Positions 7,286-16,458 of a stretch of 36,826 nt of DNA are shown here, one piece after another (within the stretch, counting starts at the first letter, position 1; every line of letters begins with the position of its first letter). Made by a program: the position numbers and the translations under genes. A model generated the notes under the pieces. It searched no databases, had not been told where the DNA came from, and saw only the letters and a list, made by a program, of their open reading frames with translations. This DNA is from JADJLQ01 sp034439915. GTDB lineage: Bacteria; Bacteroidota; Bacteroidia; Chitinophagales; Saprospiraceae. The DNA lies in contig JAWXBI010000127.1 of assembly GCA_034439915.1 (NCBI GenBank), positions 1 to 36,826 of the forward strand, read 5' to 3'.

Positions 7286-10096
7286 ATGTCCACTATACAA
7301 TATTTAGGTGAACATCGTTGGATAGGTTATTGCCTTCACGCCGGAGTGATCATTGGCTTCCTGGCCAATATCAATGCCATCATCGCCTATACCCGGGCAG
7401 TTAAAAGCAACGATCAGAGCTGGTTAAAATATGGTCGTGGTGCATTTACGCTGCAGGCAGTCACCGTCTTGTCCACGATCTTACTGTTGTTTTACGCCAT
7501 GCTCAATCATTTTTATGAATATGAGTACGTCCGGCACCATATTTCAGACGACCTGCCTTTTAAATATATTTTTGCTGCATTTTGGGAAGGCCAGGAAGGC
7601 AGTTTCCTGCTTTGGATGTTTTGGAATGTAATCCTTGGAGCCATCCTGGTTAAAACGAGTGGCAAGTGGGAGTCCCCGGTAATGGCCGTGTTTAGCGTTT
7701 TACAACTTATTTTATTTTCAATGTTGCTGGGCTTGTACTTAGGCTGGGGTGAATATGTTTTTAAAATCGGTTCCAGTCCGAGTTTATTGGTTCGCGAAAC
7801 ATTTAATGCTCCGCTGTTTCAGAATCCGGATTATGTAAAATTGATCAAAGGAAATGGACTCAACCCATTGTTGCAAAATTATTGGATGACCATTCATCCT
7901 CCTACCCTCTTCCTGGGATTTGCGTCGACCATTGTGCCCTTTTTATTTGCCTTCGCCGGCTGGTGGAAAAAGGATAACAAGACCTGGCTTAAACCGGCAC
8001 AGGAATGGGCACTGTTTTCTGCTTTTATACTGGGTTTGGGTATCCTGATGGGGGGCGCCTGGGCCTACGAAGCACTGAGTTTTGGAGGTTATTGGGCCTG
8101 GGATCCGGTAGAAAACATGTCTTTTGTACCGTGGATTATGATGGTGGCCGGATTGCATACCAATATGATCGCCCGTAGTACCGGACGAGCCGTAGGCACC
8201 ACGTATATCTATTATCTCCTGTCTTTTGTGTTGGTGCTCTATTCGACCTACATGACCCGTAGTGGAGTATTAGGTGATACCAGTGCACATGCCTTTACCG
8301 ATATGGGTTTAGAATTTCAACTTATCCTACTGGTGTTGGTATTTGCCGCAATGGGCATGTATAATTATTTCAAAAACCGTCACCTCGTAACCCCACAAGC
8401 CGAAGAGGAAAAAATATACAGCCGGGAATACTGGATGTTTATTGGAGCCATGGTTTTATTGTTTTCCTCCCTTTTGATTACGGGGGCGACTTCAATACCG
8501 GTGTTCAACAAGTTAGTAAAGCTTTTTAATCCGGATTTTTCCGGACAGGTCATTGTCGATCCAATCAGCCACCACAACCGGTTCCAACTTTGGATTGCTG
8601 TGATGGTCGCATTCCTGGCTGGTATTGCCGAGTTTCTGCGCTTCAAAGAAATTCATTGGTCCGAATATAAATCCAGGTTTTTAAAACTGGCTGGAGTAAG
8701 TTTTGGGCTCACACTGGCTTTGTTTACACTTTCGATTAAGGTACTGGAACAACCTGCCTGGCAACATCTTGTTTTGCAGTTTGCCGGCATTTTTGCCGTG
8801 GTCAGTAATCTTACCTATTTATTGACTTTTTTGAGGGGGAAAATCAAACTGGCCGGGTCGGCGATGGCTCATTCGGGATTTGGAATTATGGTTTTGGGCA
8901 TATTGGCCACCGGGCTCAATAAACAAATCATATCGACTAATATGTTTGCCCAATCTGAATTAATCGAGGGGTTCAGTACGGAAGAGTATATGCGCAACCT
9001 GGTTCTGATAAAGGATGCACCGATGCCCATCAAAGATTACGAAGTGACTTACCGAAGTGATACTTTATTAAATCCCTTTAACCGGCAATTTTTTATCCAA
9101 TTTGATAAAAAAGATAAAGAAGGCAACATTATAAAAAAAATAAACTCCAAACCCACCCTGGTGTATAGCCGGAATGAAAACCAGGGGCCTTCTACCAATC
9201 CTTCGATCCACCGGGGACTTACCCAGGATTTATACACCTACGTCAATTGGATGCCCCCGTCCATGATGAACGGCGAAGTAGCACAACAAGCCGAAGATAG
9301 TTTGAAGTACCAAAACTATCAGGTAGCCAAAGGGGATACTTTTTTTTATTCCTCGGGCTATGGGGTTTTACGAGCATGGACCGATTCATCCAACCACCCG
9401 GATTACCGGCCAGAAAGTGGGGATCAGGTATTAAGCGCCCGGATTGAATTTCATCGATTGAACGATACGTCTAATTATACCCTGGAATCGACAATTGTTT
9501 CGCGTGGTAATTTATATTTTACATTCCCAGGCATACATAATGAACTTGGATTAAAGGTCAGGATCAATCCTGCCAGTCTGGATATCTTTTACCCCAATGA
9601 CGACCTTGGCAGTGAGCTGGAGTTAAAAGAAGATGGTGCAGGACAATTAGCCGGATACCAAATTCATTTTCTGGGATTCAATAAAAACCCGGGCAGTAAT
9701 AAATATGCCGCTTTACCGGAAGATATTGCCGTTGCGACAGAGCTAGAAGTGACAAATCCGGAAGGCAAGGTGTTTACACTGGCTCCTCTGTTTATTATCC
9801 GCGAAAATCAGGTTTATCTTGTGCATGATTATATATTGGAAGAATTGGTGCGGATCTCCTGTATCAAAATAGATCCTCAGAACGAAAGCATTACTATAAA
9901 ATTAAGGAAAGGGGATAAATCATCGAAAATCTCCCTCGATATGGCCGAACGCGCTCCCAGAAATGATATGATTGTGATCCAGTCTATTCTGTTTCCCGGG
10001 ATCAATCTGTTTTGGCTGGGTTCACTAACTATGCTGGGTGGATTATTGTTAAGTGGGATCAGAAGGTGGAAGGTTTATTCAGGTAACCGTCTTTGA
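7286..10096 (+). CDS. ccmF: CcmF/CcsA-family cytochrome c heme lyase
   Basis: This large membrane protein of the heme-handling family joins heme to apocytochrome c at the periplasmic face. It has 936 residues, longer than proteobacterial CcmF (about 650), a size usual in Bacteroidota. The first ~540 residues are many membrane spans with the tryptophan-rich WWD-type motif FGGYWAWDPVENMSFVPW near 267-284. Histidines that could bind heme are in spans around it (TIHPPTLFLG; GLHTNM). After about residue 560 comes a long periplasmic domain, then a last membrane span near 905-925. It follows ccmE by 3 bases and overlaps the next gene by 4. NCBI-style names for relatives include CcsA. Confidence 0.9.
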   Translation: MSTIQYLGEHRWIGYCLHAGVIIGFLANINAIIAYTRAVKSNDQSWLKYGRGAFTLQAVTVLSTILLLFYAMLNHFYEYEYVRHHISDDLPFKYIFAAFWEGQEGSFLLWMFWNVILGAILVKTSGKWESPVMAVFSVLQLILFSMLLGLYLGWGEYVFKIGSSPSLLVRETFNAPLFQNPDYVKLIKGNGLNPLLQNYWMTIHPPTLFLGFASTIVPFLFAFAGWWKKDNKTWLKPAQEWALFSAFILGLGILMGGAWAYEALSFGGYWAWDPVENMSFVPWIMMVAGLHTNMIARSTGRAVGTTYIYYLLSFVLVLYSTYMTRSGVLGDTSAHAFTDMGLEFQLILLVLVFAAMGMYNYFKNRHLVTPQAEEEKIYSREYWMFIGAMVLLFSSLLITGATSIPVFNKLVKLFNPDFSGQVIVDPISHHNRFQLWIAVMVAFLAGIAEFLRFKEIHWSEYKSRFLKLAGVSFGLTLALFTLSIKVLEQPAWQHLVLQFAGIFAVVSNLTYLLTFLRGKIKLAGSAMAHSGFGIMVLGILATGLNKQIISTNMFAQSELIEGFSTEEYMRNLVLIKDAPMPIKDYEVTYRSDTLLNPFNRQFFIQFDKKDKEGNIIKKINSKPTLVYSRNENQGPSTNPSIHRGLTQDLYTYVNWMPPSMMNGEVAQQAEDSLKYQNYQVAKGDTFFYSSGYGVLRAWTDSSNHPDYRPESGDQVLSARIEFHRLNDTSNYTLESTIVSRGNLYFTFPGIHNELGLKVRINPASLDIFYPNDDLGSELELKEDGAGQLAGYQIHFLGFNKNPGSNKYAALPEDIAVATELEVTNPEGKVFTLAPLFIIRENQVYLVHDYILEELVRISCIKIDPQNESITIKLRKGDKSSKISLDMAERAPRNDMIVIQSILFPGINLFWLGSLTMLGGLLLSGIRRWKVYSGNRL

Positions 10097-10896
10097 AAAA
10101 GATAAAACTTAAAATTGTCCTGCTGGGTTCTGGCAATTTGGCTTTTCACCTGGGTAAATCGTTTTCAGCCCTGCCGGGTTATCCTTTAGTGCAACTTTAT
10201 GCCCGGTCTGCTTTACAAGCACGTCATCTGGGTACCAAGTTCAATTGTAAGTTTACCCATAACCTGGAAGAAATTGAAAAAAATGCCAGTTTGTATCTCC
10301 TTTGTGTCTCAGACGACCAGATTGCAACGGTAGCCCAATCCCTTTCTCAATTTATCCGTGCTGATGCCCTGGTGGCCCATACTTCTGGAAGTACCCCTGC
10401 CCGGGTCCTCAGTCCCTGGTTCGCTAACTATGGCGTCCTTTATCCATTACAAACCTTTACCAAAAGCAAAAAATTGGTTATAAGTACTATACCCTGGTTC
10501 ATTACGGGTTCAGATAAAAAATCCACTGATTTATTAAACCATACAGCCGGTTTGCTGGCACCAAATGTAACTATCGTTGATGATGATACCAGGCTTAAAC
10601 TTCACCTGGCTGCAGTCCTGGTCAATAATTTTCCAAACTTCATCTATGAACTTGTCTATCATTTTTTTAAAGAAAACCAATTGGATTTTAGCCTTTTATT
10701 ACCACTGATGAAAGAAACACTGTCTAAAGTAAAAACCATGGTGCCTGGCACAGCCCAAACCGGGCCAGCAAAACGACACGACAAACGGGTGATTGACCTT
10801 CACCTCGACCTTTTGAAACAAGCGAAACAGGAAGAAATGTACCAGATTTATAAACTGTTGAGTTCATTGATCTGGAAAAAATTTCAGGACAACTAA
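10093..10896 (+). CDS. Rossmann-fold DUF2520 protein
   Basis: This has 267 residues. The N-terminus IVLLGSGNLAFHLGKSF is a dinucleotide-binding Rossmann motif. The middle part has VAHTSGSTPA and YPLQTFTK, both typical of the DUF2520 family, whose fold resembles ketopantoate reductase or F420-dependent oxidoreductases. The C-terminal helical region has LAAVLVNNFPNFIY and TAQTGPAKRHD. It is an oxidoreductase by fold only; the substrate is unknown. The start is TTG 10093, overlapping the ccmF stop by 4 bases (TTGA). That gives the expected N-terminus, with KKIKLK directly before the Rossmann strand. Confidence 0.85.
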   Translation: MKKIKLKIVLLGSGNLAFHLGKSFSALPGYPLVQLYARSALQARHLGTKFNCKFTHNLEEIEKNASLYLLCVSDDQIATVAQSLSQFIRADALVAHTSGSTPARVLSPWFANYGVLYPLQTFTKSKKLVISTIPWFITGSDKKSTDLLNHTAGLLAPNVTIVDDDTRLKLHLAAVLVNNFPNFIYELVYHFFKENQLDFSLLLPLMKETLSKVKTMVPGTAQTGPAKRHDKRVIDLHLDLLKQAKQEEMYQIYKLLSSLIWKKFQDN

Positions 10897-10949
10897 TCCT
10901 ATGAAAATATGGATGGTTATTGGGAAGGTGTATAGTAGATTTGCACGGT

Positions 10950-11630
10950 ATGGTCAATGATGTCAAAATAAACCCGTCCTGGAAAAAAGTATTAAACGGG
11001 GAGTTTGAAAAGCCGTACTTCGGTGCCATTAAGCAGTCTCTGGTAAAAGAGAAACAGGCCGGGAAAATAATCTATCCGCCGGGGAAGTTGATTTTTAATG
11101 CTTTCGACAAGTGTCCGTTTGATGAAGTCAAGGTGGTCATTCTGGGACAGGATCCTTATCACGGGCCGGATCAGGCTATGGGACTCAGTTTTTCGGTGCC
11201 CAAACACGTTCCTTTGCCAGCTTCCCTTAAAAATATTTATAAAGAAATAGAGGCAGATCTTGGGATAAAAATGCCAGGCCATGGAGACCTGAGTTCCTGG
11301 GCTGAACAAGGTGTTTTTTTATTGAATGCGATCTTAACGGTTGAAAAATCCAGGGCAGGATCCCACCAACAAGTTGGTTGGCAACAATTTACGGATGTGG
11401 TCATTAAAGTATTGTCAGACCTGAAACAAGGGTTAGTCTTTTTGTTATGGGGAAACTTCGCCCGAAACAAAAAGGTGCTCATTGATCCCTCCCGCCACCA
11501 TATACTGGAAGCAGCGCATCCCTCTCCGTTGGCCGGAGGAGCCTTTCAGGGATCACGGCATTTTTCAAGAACCAACCAACTTTTAACAAAAATGAATAAA
11601 AGACCAATTGTATGGAAAATAGAAAACTAA
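10950..11630 (+). CDS. ung: Uracil-DNA glycosylase, family 1
   Basis: This removes uracil from DNA at the start of base excision repair. From ATG 10950 it has 226 residues, as expected for the family (E. coli 229). The catalytic water-activating loop GQDPYHGP is at 66-73 (D68). The uracil-binding LLWG and the DNA-intercalation loop AHPSPLAGG, with the catalytic histidine, are both present. A longer frame begins at TTG 10920, but the residues before VNDVKINPSWK do not resemble the family. A TAGATTTG box at 10936-10943 lies just before the ATG. The 3' end overlaps the DUF423 gene by 19 bases. Confidence 0.95.
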   Translation: MVNDVKINPSWKKVLNGEFEKPYFGAIKQSLVKEKQAGKIIYPPGKLIFNAFDKCPFDEVKVVILGQDPYHGPDQAMGLSFSVPKHVPLPASLKNIYKEIEADLGIKMPGHGDLSSWAEQGVFLLNAILTVEKSRAGSHQQVGWQQFTDVVIKVLSDLKQGLVFLLWGNFARNKKVLIDPSRHHILEAAHPSPLAGGAFQGSRHFSRTNQLLTKMNKRPIVWKIEN

Positions 11631-11989
11631 TGTTATGGATCATGGTCTCCGGTGCAGTGGCCGTGGCCCTGGGCGCTTTCGGGGCTCATGGATTGAGACC
11701 TTATCTGGACGAAACAGGCCTGCAAAATTTTCAGACTGCAAACCGGTATCAATTCTATCACACGCTTTTGGCAGCCTTGTTTTTAATTTGGAAACCGGGC
11801 GATCCTTTGCTTCGCAAGGGTGCATTGTGGGCTCTGGCGGGTATTTTATTGTTTTCAGGATCACTATATCTTTTGTCATTACGAAACACGTTAGACATCC
11901 CTTCTTCGATAGGCATCCTCACCCCCCTGGGCGGAATCTGTTTTATACTGGCCTGGTCAGCCGGAATTTTAAAATTGTTTAAGAGTTAA
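11612..11989 (+). CDS. DUF423 small membrane protein (YwdK/YgdD type)
   Basis: This has 125 residues and about four hydrophobic spans. The family signature is clear: GAVAVALGAFGAHGL in the first span, ANRYQFYHTL in the following loop, and LFSGSLYLLSL and GILTPLGGICFILAW in later spans. DUF423 proteins are widespread inner-membrane proteins without an assigned function. The start codon lies inside the last 19 bases of ung, in another frame, which implies shared transcription and probably coupled translation. That overlap may only reflect compact gene order. Confidence 0.9.
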   Translation: MENRKLMLWIMVSGAVAVALGAFGAHGLRPYLDETGLQNFQTANRYQFYHTLLAALFLIWKPGDPLLRKGALWALAGILLFSGSLYLLSLRNTLDIPSSIGILTPLGGICFILAWSAGILKLFKS

Positions 11990-12068
11990 ATATTTAACAG
12001 TAATCAAAAGCAGGAAAATCATAAAAACTTATCTATATTCGTAGTAAGAAATTTTATAACAAAGAATT

Positions 12069-12527
12069 ATGAAAAAAAGAATACTCCTGCTGACTTTTGC
12101 GCTGACATTGATGGCTCAAATGAGCTTTTCTATTAACTCAGTGGAAAATACCTTGCCCGGTAATGGTATGGCTCTTCCGGTCGCCAATGTGGCATCGCGT
12201 ACCCTGACCAAAGCCGAAGCTAAATTAATTCAGAAAGCAGAGAAAAAACAGGTTCGAACCCAGAAAAGGATCGCTGTTGTTCAAAAATTTCTTGCAAAAA
12301 ATATGGCCAAAAAGGCTATTGATTTTAAAGATCCGGTAAATAAGTGGTTATGGTTTGGTGTTTTTGGCTGGGGAGCAGGATTATTGCTCTGGATCATAGC
12401 AGCAGCTGTTGTCACTGGTGGTGGATTTTTAGGAGGTGGCTTTTTAGGTTTATTAGCCAGCTTAGCATGGTTATTTGGAACCGTTGCCTTTGTCATCTGG
12501 TTGGTTAAAAAATTCGGAGACGCATAA
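12069..12527 (+). CDS. Exported small membrane protein of unknown function
   Basis: I do not recognise a characterised family. The 152 residues begin with a good signal peptide (about 1-21, MKKRILLLTFALTLMAQMSF) and then an alanine/lysine-rich stretch (about 49-80) likely to form a charged helix. After KWLWFGVFGWG come two hydrophobic stretches with glycine repeats (GGGFLGGGFLG), and the protein ends in a lysine-rich tail. The layout resembles short Bacteroidota envelope proteins with a basic helix and paired C-terminal spans. It has its own 80-base upstream gap, with a near-consensus TATATTCG at 12034-12041, and a strong terminator directly after it. It is therefore probably a single-gene unit. 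Confidence 0.7.
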   Translation: MKKRILLLTFALTLMAQMSFSINSVENTLPGNGMALPVANVASRTLTKAEAKLIQKAEKKQVRTQKRIAVVQKFLAKNMAKKAIDFKDPVNKWLWFGVFGWGAGLLLWIIAAAVVTGGGFLGGGFLGLLASLAWLFGTVAFVIWLVKKFGDA

Positions 12528-12550
12528 TTCTTACTCTAAATAAATTTTTA

Positions 12551-12583
12551 AAGCCGTCCTGATCACTGGACGGCTTTTTTTTT
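12551..12583 (+). terminator. Strong intrinsic terminator
   Basis: AAGCCGTCC (12551-12559) pairs with GGACGGCTT (12568-12576) around an 8-base loop, followed by a run of T to 12583. It lies 24 bases after the preceding stop codon. Confidence 0.92.
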
Positions 12584-13183
12584 GTGACCATTCGAAATAT
12601 ACTCAACCGTATGGTTATTTGTATATATGGTTTATTCCCATTGATTATGAAATCAACACTCACCGGATAAGGAATACCTTTCCATAAACTTCTACTTTGA
12701 ACGAACCATTTGACAATGCCGTGGCATAACCCTTTTAAGCTTTGGCGGAAAAATTTTGAGCATTAAAAGGATTGAATTAGAAAGGAAACCTCATCCGGAT
12801 AGGTCTATTTATATACCGGCACAAGGATTGGATACAATCGAATGGTAGTGCTCACAGGTAAACTCATAGAAATTAATTATCTCATCCGGGGTTTCTGACT
12901 TTAACGATTACCCGTTATTTCCTTGCTCGACCGCTTTAAACCTTTCATGATAAAGAGCCCCTGTTTTATAATTTTGAGATCCTAAATATTGATTGGGTAT
13001 ACTATCATTTTATCAAAACCGTTTAATGAATAGCGTTATAGAAGGTTGAACAGTTTTTTTTAATAAATAATATGGTATAAAATTTGCCTAGTTGAATAAA
13101 GTAATTAATTTCGTCAATAGTTAGTTTATTCATAACCTCAATGACGAATTTGTAGAATCATCAAAAGGCAAGATGATCACTGG
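12584..13183. other. Gene-free stretch of about 600 bases
   Basis: I find no open frame longer than about 20 codons with a plausible start on either strand, and no tRNA or recognised RNA. The sequence is A/T-rich, especially 13030-13130. Short frames exist on both strands, for example one near 12794-12860 on the minus strand. They show no homology that I recognise. It may hold a small RNA, a decayed gene or nothing. Confidence 0.6.
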
Positions 13184-13206
13184 AAAGCCCCTTCATCAGG
13201 GGTTTT
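13184..13206. terminator. Intrinsic terminator, probably for the MscS gene
   Basis: A 9-base stem AAAGCCCCT/AGGGGTTTT (one G-U pair) with loop TCATC lies just past the MscS stop codon at 13211. On the plus strand it ends in a T-rich run; on the minus strand the tail is weaker. It could work in either direction. Confidence 0.65.
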
Positions 13207-13210
13207 CTAT

Positions 13211-14056
13211 TTAAACTGGTTTGGGGAGTGTCGTAGATTCAAAAACTGTTTTCAATATAGTGTCTCTGATCCTACGAGTAAGTATGATATCCTGTTTTTT
13301 AAGTTCATATTGATATTTAAAGGTTGTAGTCTCCTGATTGTTGGCAGTTACCTTAAGCACGCCCGATTCGGAGATGGATCCCTTGTAAGGTTCCAGTGCC
13401 TGCGCAAGGAGGCGGTTTAATTCTTCAAAGGGGATTCTCATTTTATGATTGATTTCAAAATGCACGGTATTCAGGTCATCCCCGCCAGCCGTGAAATTGG
13501 TAAAATCCTGGGTAAATATAATGTTGATGGGTAAATACACCAACTCATCATCATCATTTTTCAGGGTGATCATGGACAGGGAAAAGTTTAATATTTCGCC
13601 GGTATGCCGCCCTATCTTTACATAATCTCCAATTTGTAATTTATTGGAGAAAGCCAAAATCATACCACTGATAATATTGGAAATATAGTCCTTCATAATA
13701 ATAGCCGTGGCAGCTGAAATCAAGGTAAATCCTGTGAAAAAATCCCTGGGTTTTAACTTTAAGAGGTAAAGGACAAAATACAAGAAGGCGCCGACAAGGA
13801 TCAGGATGTAGAGATTTTCCACTCCGTATATGACATTGTCGGTCTGCCTGAAATGTATCTTTTTACGTTTGCGGTACAGGTAAAGCACCACGTCTTTAGT
13901 CAATTCTGCAATTAGAAAAAAAAGTAACATGCCCACTATAGCGCCGATCAGATAAACCGGAAGCCCGTAGGAACTAAATATTTTTTCATGATTCTCGTTT
14001 AGAATCAATAAAGCAGCTATCGCAATGATTTTCAGCATCCTCAGAAACACGTTCAT
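13211..14056 (-). CDS. Small-conductance mechanosensitive channel (MscS family)
   Basis: This inner-membrane tension-gated channel releases solutes on osmotic downshock. It has 281 residues, close to classic MscS (286). There are N-terminal spans at about 5-20, 32-56 and 78-97. The pore-lining helix region follows around FTLISAATAIIMKDYISNIISG, then the beta domain motif QIGDYVKIGRHTGEIL. PINIIFTQDFTNF marks the middle domain; the C-terminal alpha/beta domain follows. It starts at ATG 14056 with a TAATTTTG box about 19 bases upstream. It is a single-gene unit divergent from the aminopeptidase gene, with a terminator downstream. Confidence 0.92.
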   Translation of the reverse strand: MNVFLRMLKIIAIAALLILNENHEKIFSSYGLPVYLIGAIVGMLLFFLIAELTKDVVLYLYRKRKKIHFRQTDNVIYGVENLYILILVGAFLYFVLYLLKLKPRDFFTGFTLISAATAIIMKDYISNIISGMILAFSNKLQIGDYVKIGRHTGEILNFSLSMITLKNDDDELVYLPINIIFTQDFTNFTAGGDDLNTVHFEINHKMRIPFEELNRLLAQALEPYKGSISESGVLKVTANNQETTTFKYQYELKKQDIILTRRIRDTILKTVFESTTLPKPV

Positions 14057-14074
14057 TTAAAAGTTGGATTGTTA

Positions 14075-14082
14075 CAAAATTA
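14075..14082 (-). promoter_or_regulatory. Putative -7 box for the MscS gene
   Basis: Reads TAATTTTG on the minus strand, an exact TAnnTTTG match. There is no matching TTTG 19-21 bases upstream, so only half the promoter is visible. Confidence 0.4.
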
Positions 14083-14226
14083 AGGAGTTCCGGGTTGGCA
14101 TTAGGCTCAATCTGCTCAACTGGTCCAAACTAATAAGGTAATGCGGTAAAGGTTTGTACCAGAATGGATTATTTTTACACCTGTTTTTAATCCAATCTGC
14201 ATAGCCAAACCACATTCCTCCATCGT

Positions 14227-15627
14227 ATGAAAAATAAATTTTTTGATAAATCGATTTATCAGGGCCGAAGGCAACAAATCCTATCCCTGGTTTCTGACGG
14301 ACTGATCCTGCTACCTTCCAACGAAGAAGCCGGCATGAATTACCTCGATAACACCTACCCTTTCCGCCAAGATTCCAGTTTTTTGTTTTTTTGCGGAATC
14401 GATCGCCCCGGTTTGCTATTATTGTTGGATGGTACCACCGGAGAAACCTTACTGGTCGGTGAAGAAAGCAGTTTGGATGATATAGTCTGGACAGGTCCTG
14501 TGGATTCCTTAAAAGAATTAGCTGCTCGGGCAGGGATTGAACGGGTAATTTCCCAGGAAGAAGCCCAAAAATGGATTCCAAACTTTGGAACTATCCATTT
14601 TCTGCCTGTCTACCGGGGGGACCAGGCGATTCGTTTGAGTAAAATCATCGGTATACCAGTTGATTCAATTTATTCAGGGGCATCAGAATCATTGATCCAG
14701 GCAGTGGTCAGCCTCCGGGAAATCAAATCGGCACCGGAAATCGATCAACTCACAGAAGCGATAAATATTACCGGCAAAATGCAGATTGTGATGATGAAGA
14801 TTGCCAAATCAGGTATGACGGAAGCGGAGGTAATGGCAGCGGTCAGGTCGACCTGTTTACGGGAAGATGTAGACATAGCTTATCCGATTATTTTGTCGGT
14901 CAACGGACAGACCTTGCATAATCATGCATATCACAACGTATTGCAGCCAGGTCAATTGTTATTAGGTGATTTTGGTGCAGAATCCCCCATGCATTACGCA
15001 GGGGATATTACCCGGACCATTCCGGTCAGTGCTCATTTTTCTATCGTGCAAAAAGATATTTATTCACTGGTGCAATTCACGTTGAATGCGGCCACCCTGG
15101 CCATAAAATCAGGCATTAAATACCTGGACGTACATCTAGCCGCGGCTACCAATATTGCTTCTGGCATGAAAGACCTGGGCTTTTTGAAAGGTGATATTTC
15201 GTCGATCGTGGAGCAAGGCGCCCATGCCCTGTTTTTTCCACATGGCCTGGGACATGCCCTGGGCCTGGATGTCCATGATATGGAAAACCTCGGGGAAAGG
15301 TTTACCGGATATGAACGCGGGATGGAAAGAAGCCGGCAGTTCGGCTTAAAGTCTCTTCGGTTGGCCAAAACCTTAAAAACCGGGATGGTGCTTACGGTGG
15401 AACCCGGGATTTATTTTATCCCGGAATTAATAGCCATTTGGAAAAAGGAAAACAAATTCTCAGACTATATCAACTACGATAAAATTGAAGAAGTATTGCC
15501 TTTTGGAGGCATTCGAATTGAGGACAATATACTCGTCGGACCTGATGGAGCGACCATTCTTGGTGATCCTATACCCAAAGAAATTGCGGAAATAGAAAAC
15601 CTCCGCCGGCAAGCGTATGCCCTCTGA
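14227..15627 (+). CDS. Xaa-Pro aminopeptidase (aminopeptidase P family, M24B)
   Basis: This dimetal peptidase removes an N-terminal residue that precedes proline. It has 466 residues: an N-terminal creatinase-like domain (about 1-175), then the pita-bread catalytic domain. All five metal ligands are visible: D248 in GDFGAES, D260 in AGDITRT, H343 in HGLGHALGLDVHD, E392 in TVEPGIYF and E432 in GGIRIEDN. It is cytoplasmic, with no signal peptide. The gene 14 bases downstream encodes a tRNA-protein-transferase-like protein, so both may act on protein N-termini; that link is inference. The MscS gene diverges upstream. Confidence 0.93.
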   Translation: MKNKFFDKSIYQGRRQQILSLVSDGLILLPSNEEAGMNYLDNTYPFRQDSSFLFFCGIDRPGLLLLLDGTTGETLLVGEESSLDDIVWTGPVDSLKELAARAGIERVISQEEAQKWIPNFGTIHFLPVYRGDQAIRLSKIIGIPVDSIYSGASESLIQAVVSLREIKSAPEIDQLTEAINITGKMQIVMMKIAKSGMTEAEVMAAVRSTCLREDVDIAYPIILSVNGQTLHNHAYHNVLQPGQLLLGDFGAESPMHYAGDITRTIPVSAHFSIVQKDIYSLVQFTLNAATLAIKSGIKYLDVHLAAATNIASGMKDLGFLKGDISSIVEQGAHALFFPHGLGHALGLDVHDMENLGERFTGYERGMERSRQFGLKSLRLAKTLKTGMVLTVEPGIYFIPELIAIWKKENKFSDYINYDKIEEVLPFGGIRIEDNILVGPDGATILGDPIPKEIAEIENLRRQAYAL

Positions 15628-15641
15628 ATATCCATCCAGAG

Positions 15642-16433
15642 ATGAAAATATTTTTATCGGAATACCGTCATGATTACCTGACCTATACCTTTGGTTATAC
15701 GATTTACGCCGTGTATGAAAACCCGAATGACCTTAATGAACTTTACTCCAATGGTTTTTTACCGTATACCGGAAACACCCAATTAATCTATAACGTATAT
15801 TATAAATCGAGGGGGATCCGGGTTGACCTCAATAAATTTAAAGATTCCAGTGAAAACCGAAGGGTCAACCGAAAGGTTATTCCACTCGAATTAAAGGTTG
15901 AGATCACCCCTATAGCCGGATTTAATCAACAAGAATCTTTTTTTGAATTTGCCAGAAAATACCGCGAAGAAAGAATTGGGGAAGATAAAATGCCGGATGG
16001 CAGGATAGAATATATCTTGTGCAGGCCATACCTAACCCATATTTTGACCTTTAAACAAGGTGATCAAACCGTTGCTTATGTGCTTGGAGTGATTACGGAT
16101 AAGTGTTTCCATTTCTGGTTTTCTTTTTACGAAACACAATACCTGGACCAAAATATTCCCCTTGGCAAATGGTTGATGTGGAAATGTATACATATCGCCA
16201 GGGAAATGGGACTTGAATACCTCTATCTTGGGAATGGTTATTTGGAGAAATCGCTTTATAAATCGAGAGATTTTAATGCGGTGGAATATTATAACGGAAA
16301 TAACTGGTCTGGGGACTTAAAAACTTTGCAGACATTATGTGTCGGGGACAATCAGCTGATTGATCTGGATCAATTTAAACTAACTGCAAGTCCAAATGAT
16401 TGGCTGCAAAACTGGCTGGACTCGCCAGGGTAA
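15642..16433 (+). CDS. Arginyl/leucyl-tRNA-protein transferase-like protein (GNAT fold)
   Basis: This has 263 residues from ATG 15642. The C-terminal half follows the ATE_C pattern of arginyl- and leucyl-tRNA-protein transferases: PLGKWLMWKCIHIAREMGL, then LEYLYLGNGY, SLYKSRDF and EYYNGNNW. The N-terminal part resembles ATE_N in SNGFLPYTGNTQLIYN and IRVDLNKF-(x6)-NRRVNRKV. However, it lacks the CxxC-type cysteines of that domain; its cysteines all lie in the second half. Family members transfer an amino acid from a charged tRNA to protein N-termini, marking them for Clp proteolysis. Whether this one does so is unproven. It could instead be another acyltransferase of the same fold. Only 14 bases separate it from aminopeptidase P. 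Confidence 0.6.
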   Translation: MKIFLSEYRHDYLTYTFGYTIYAVYENPNDLNELYSNGFLPYTGNTQLIYNVYYKSRGIRVDLNKFKDSSENRRVNRKVIPLELKVEITPIAGFNQQESFFEFARKYREERIGEDKMPDGRIEYILCRPYLTHILTFKQGDQTVAYVLGVITDKCFHFWFSFYETQYLDQNIPLGKWLMWKCIHIAREMGLEYLYLGNGYLEKSLYKSRDFNAVEYYNGNNWSGDLKTLQTLCVGDNQLIDLDQFKLTASPNDWLQNWLDSPG

Positions 16434-16458
16434 ATTTTTTGCTGGTTTATAAAAAAGG

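Noticed and set aside
12794..12860. Short minus-strand frame of about 20 codons in the gene-free gap.
   Set aside because: Too short, with no ribosome-binding site or recognisable motif. It could be part of a decayed gene, but nothing supports that.
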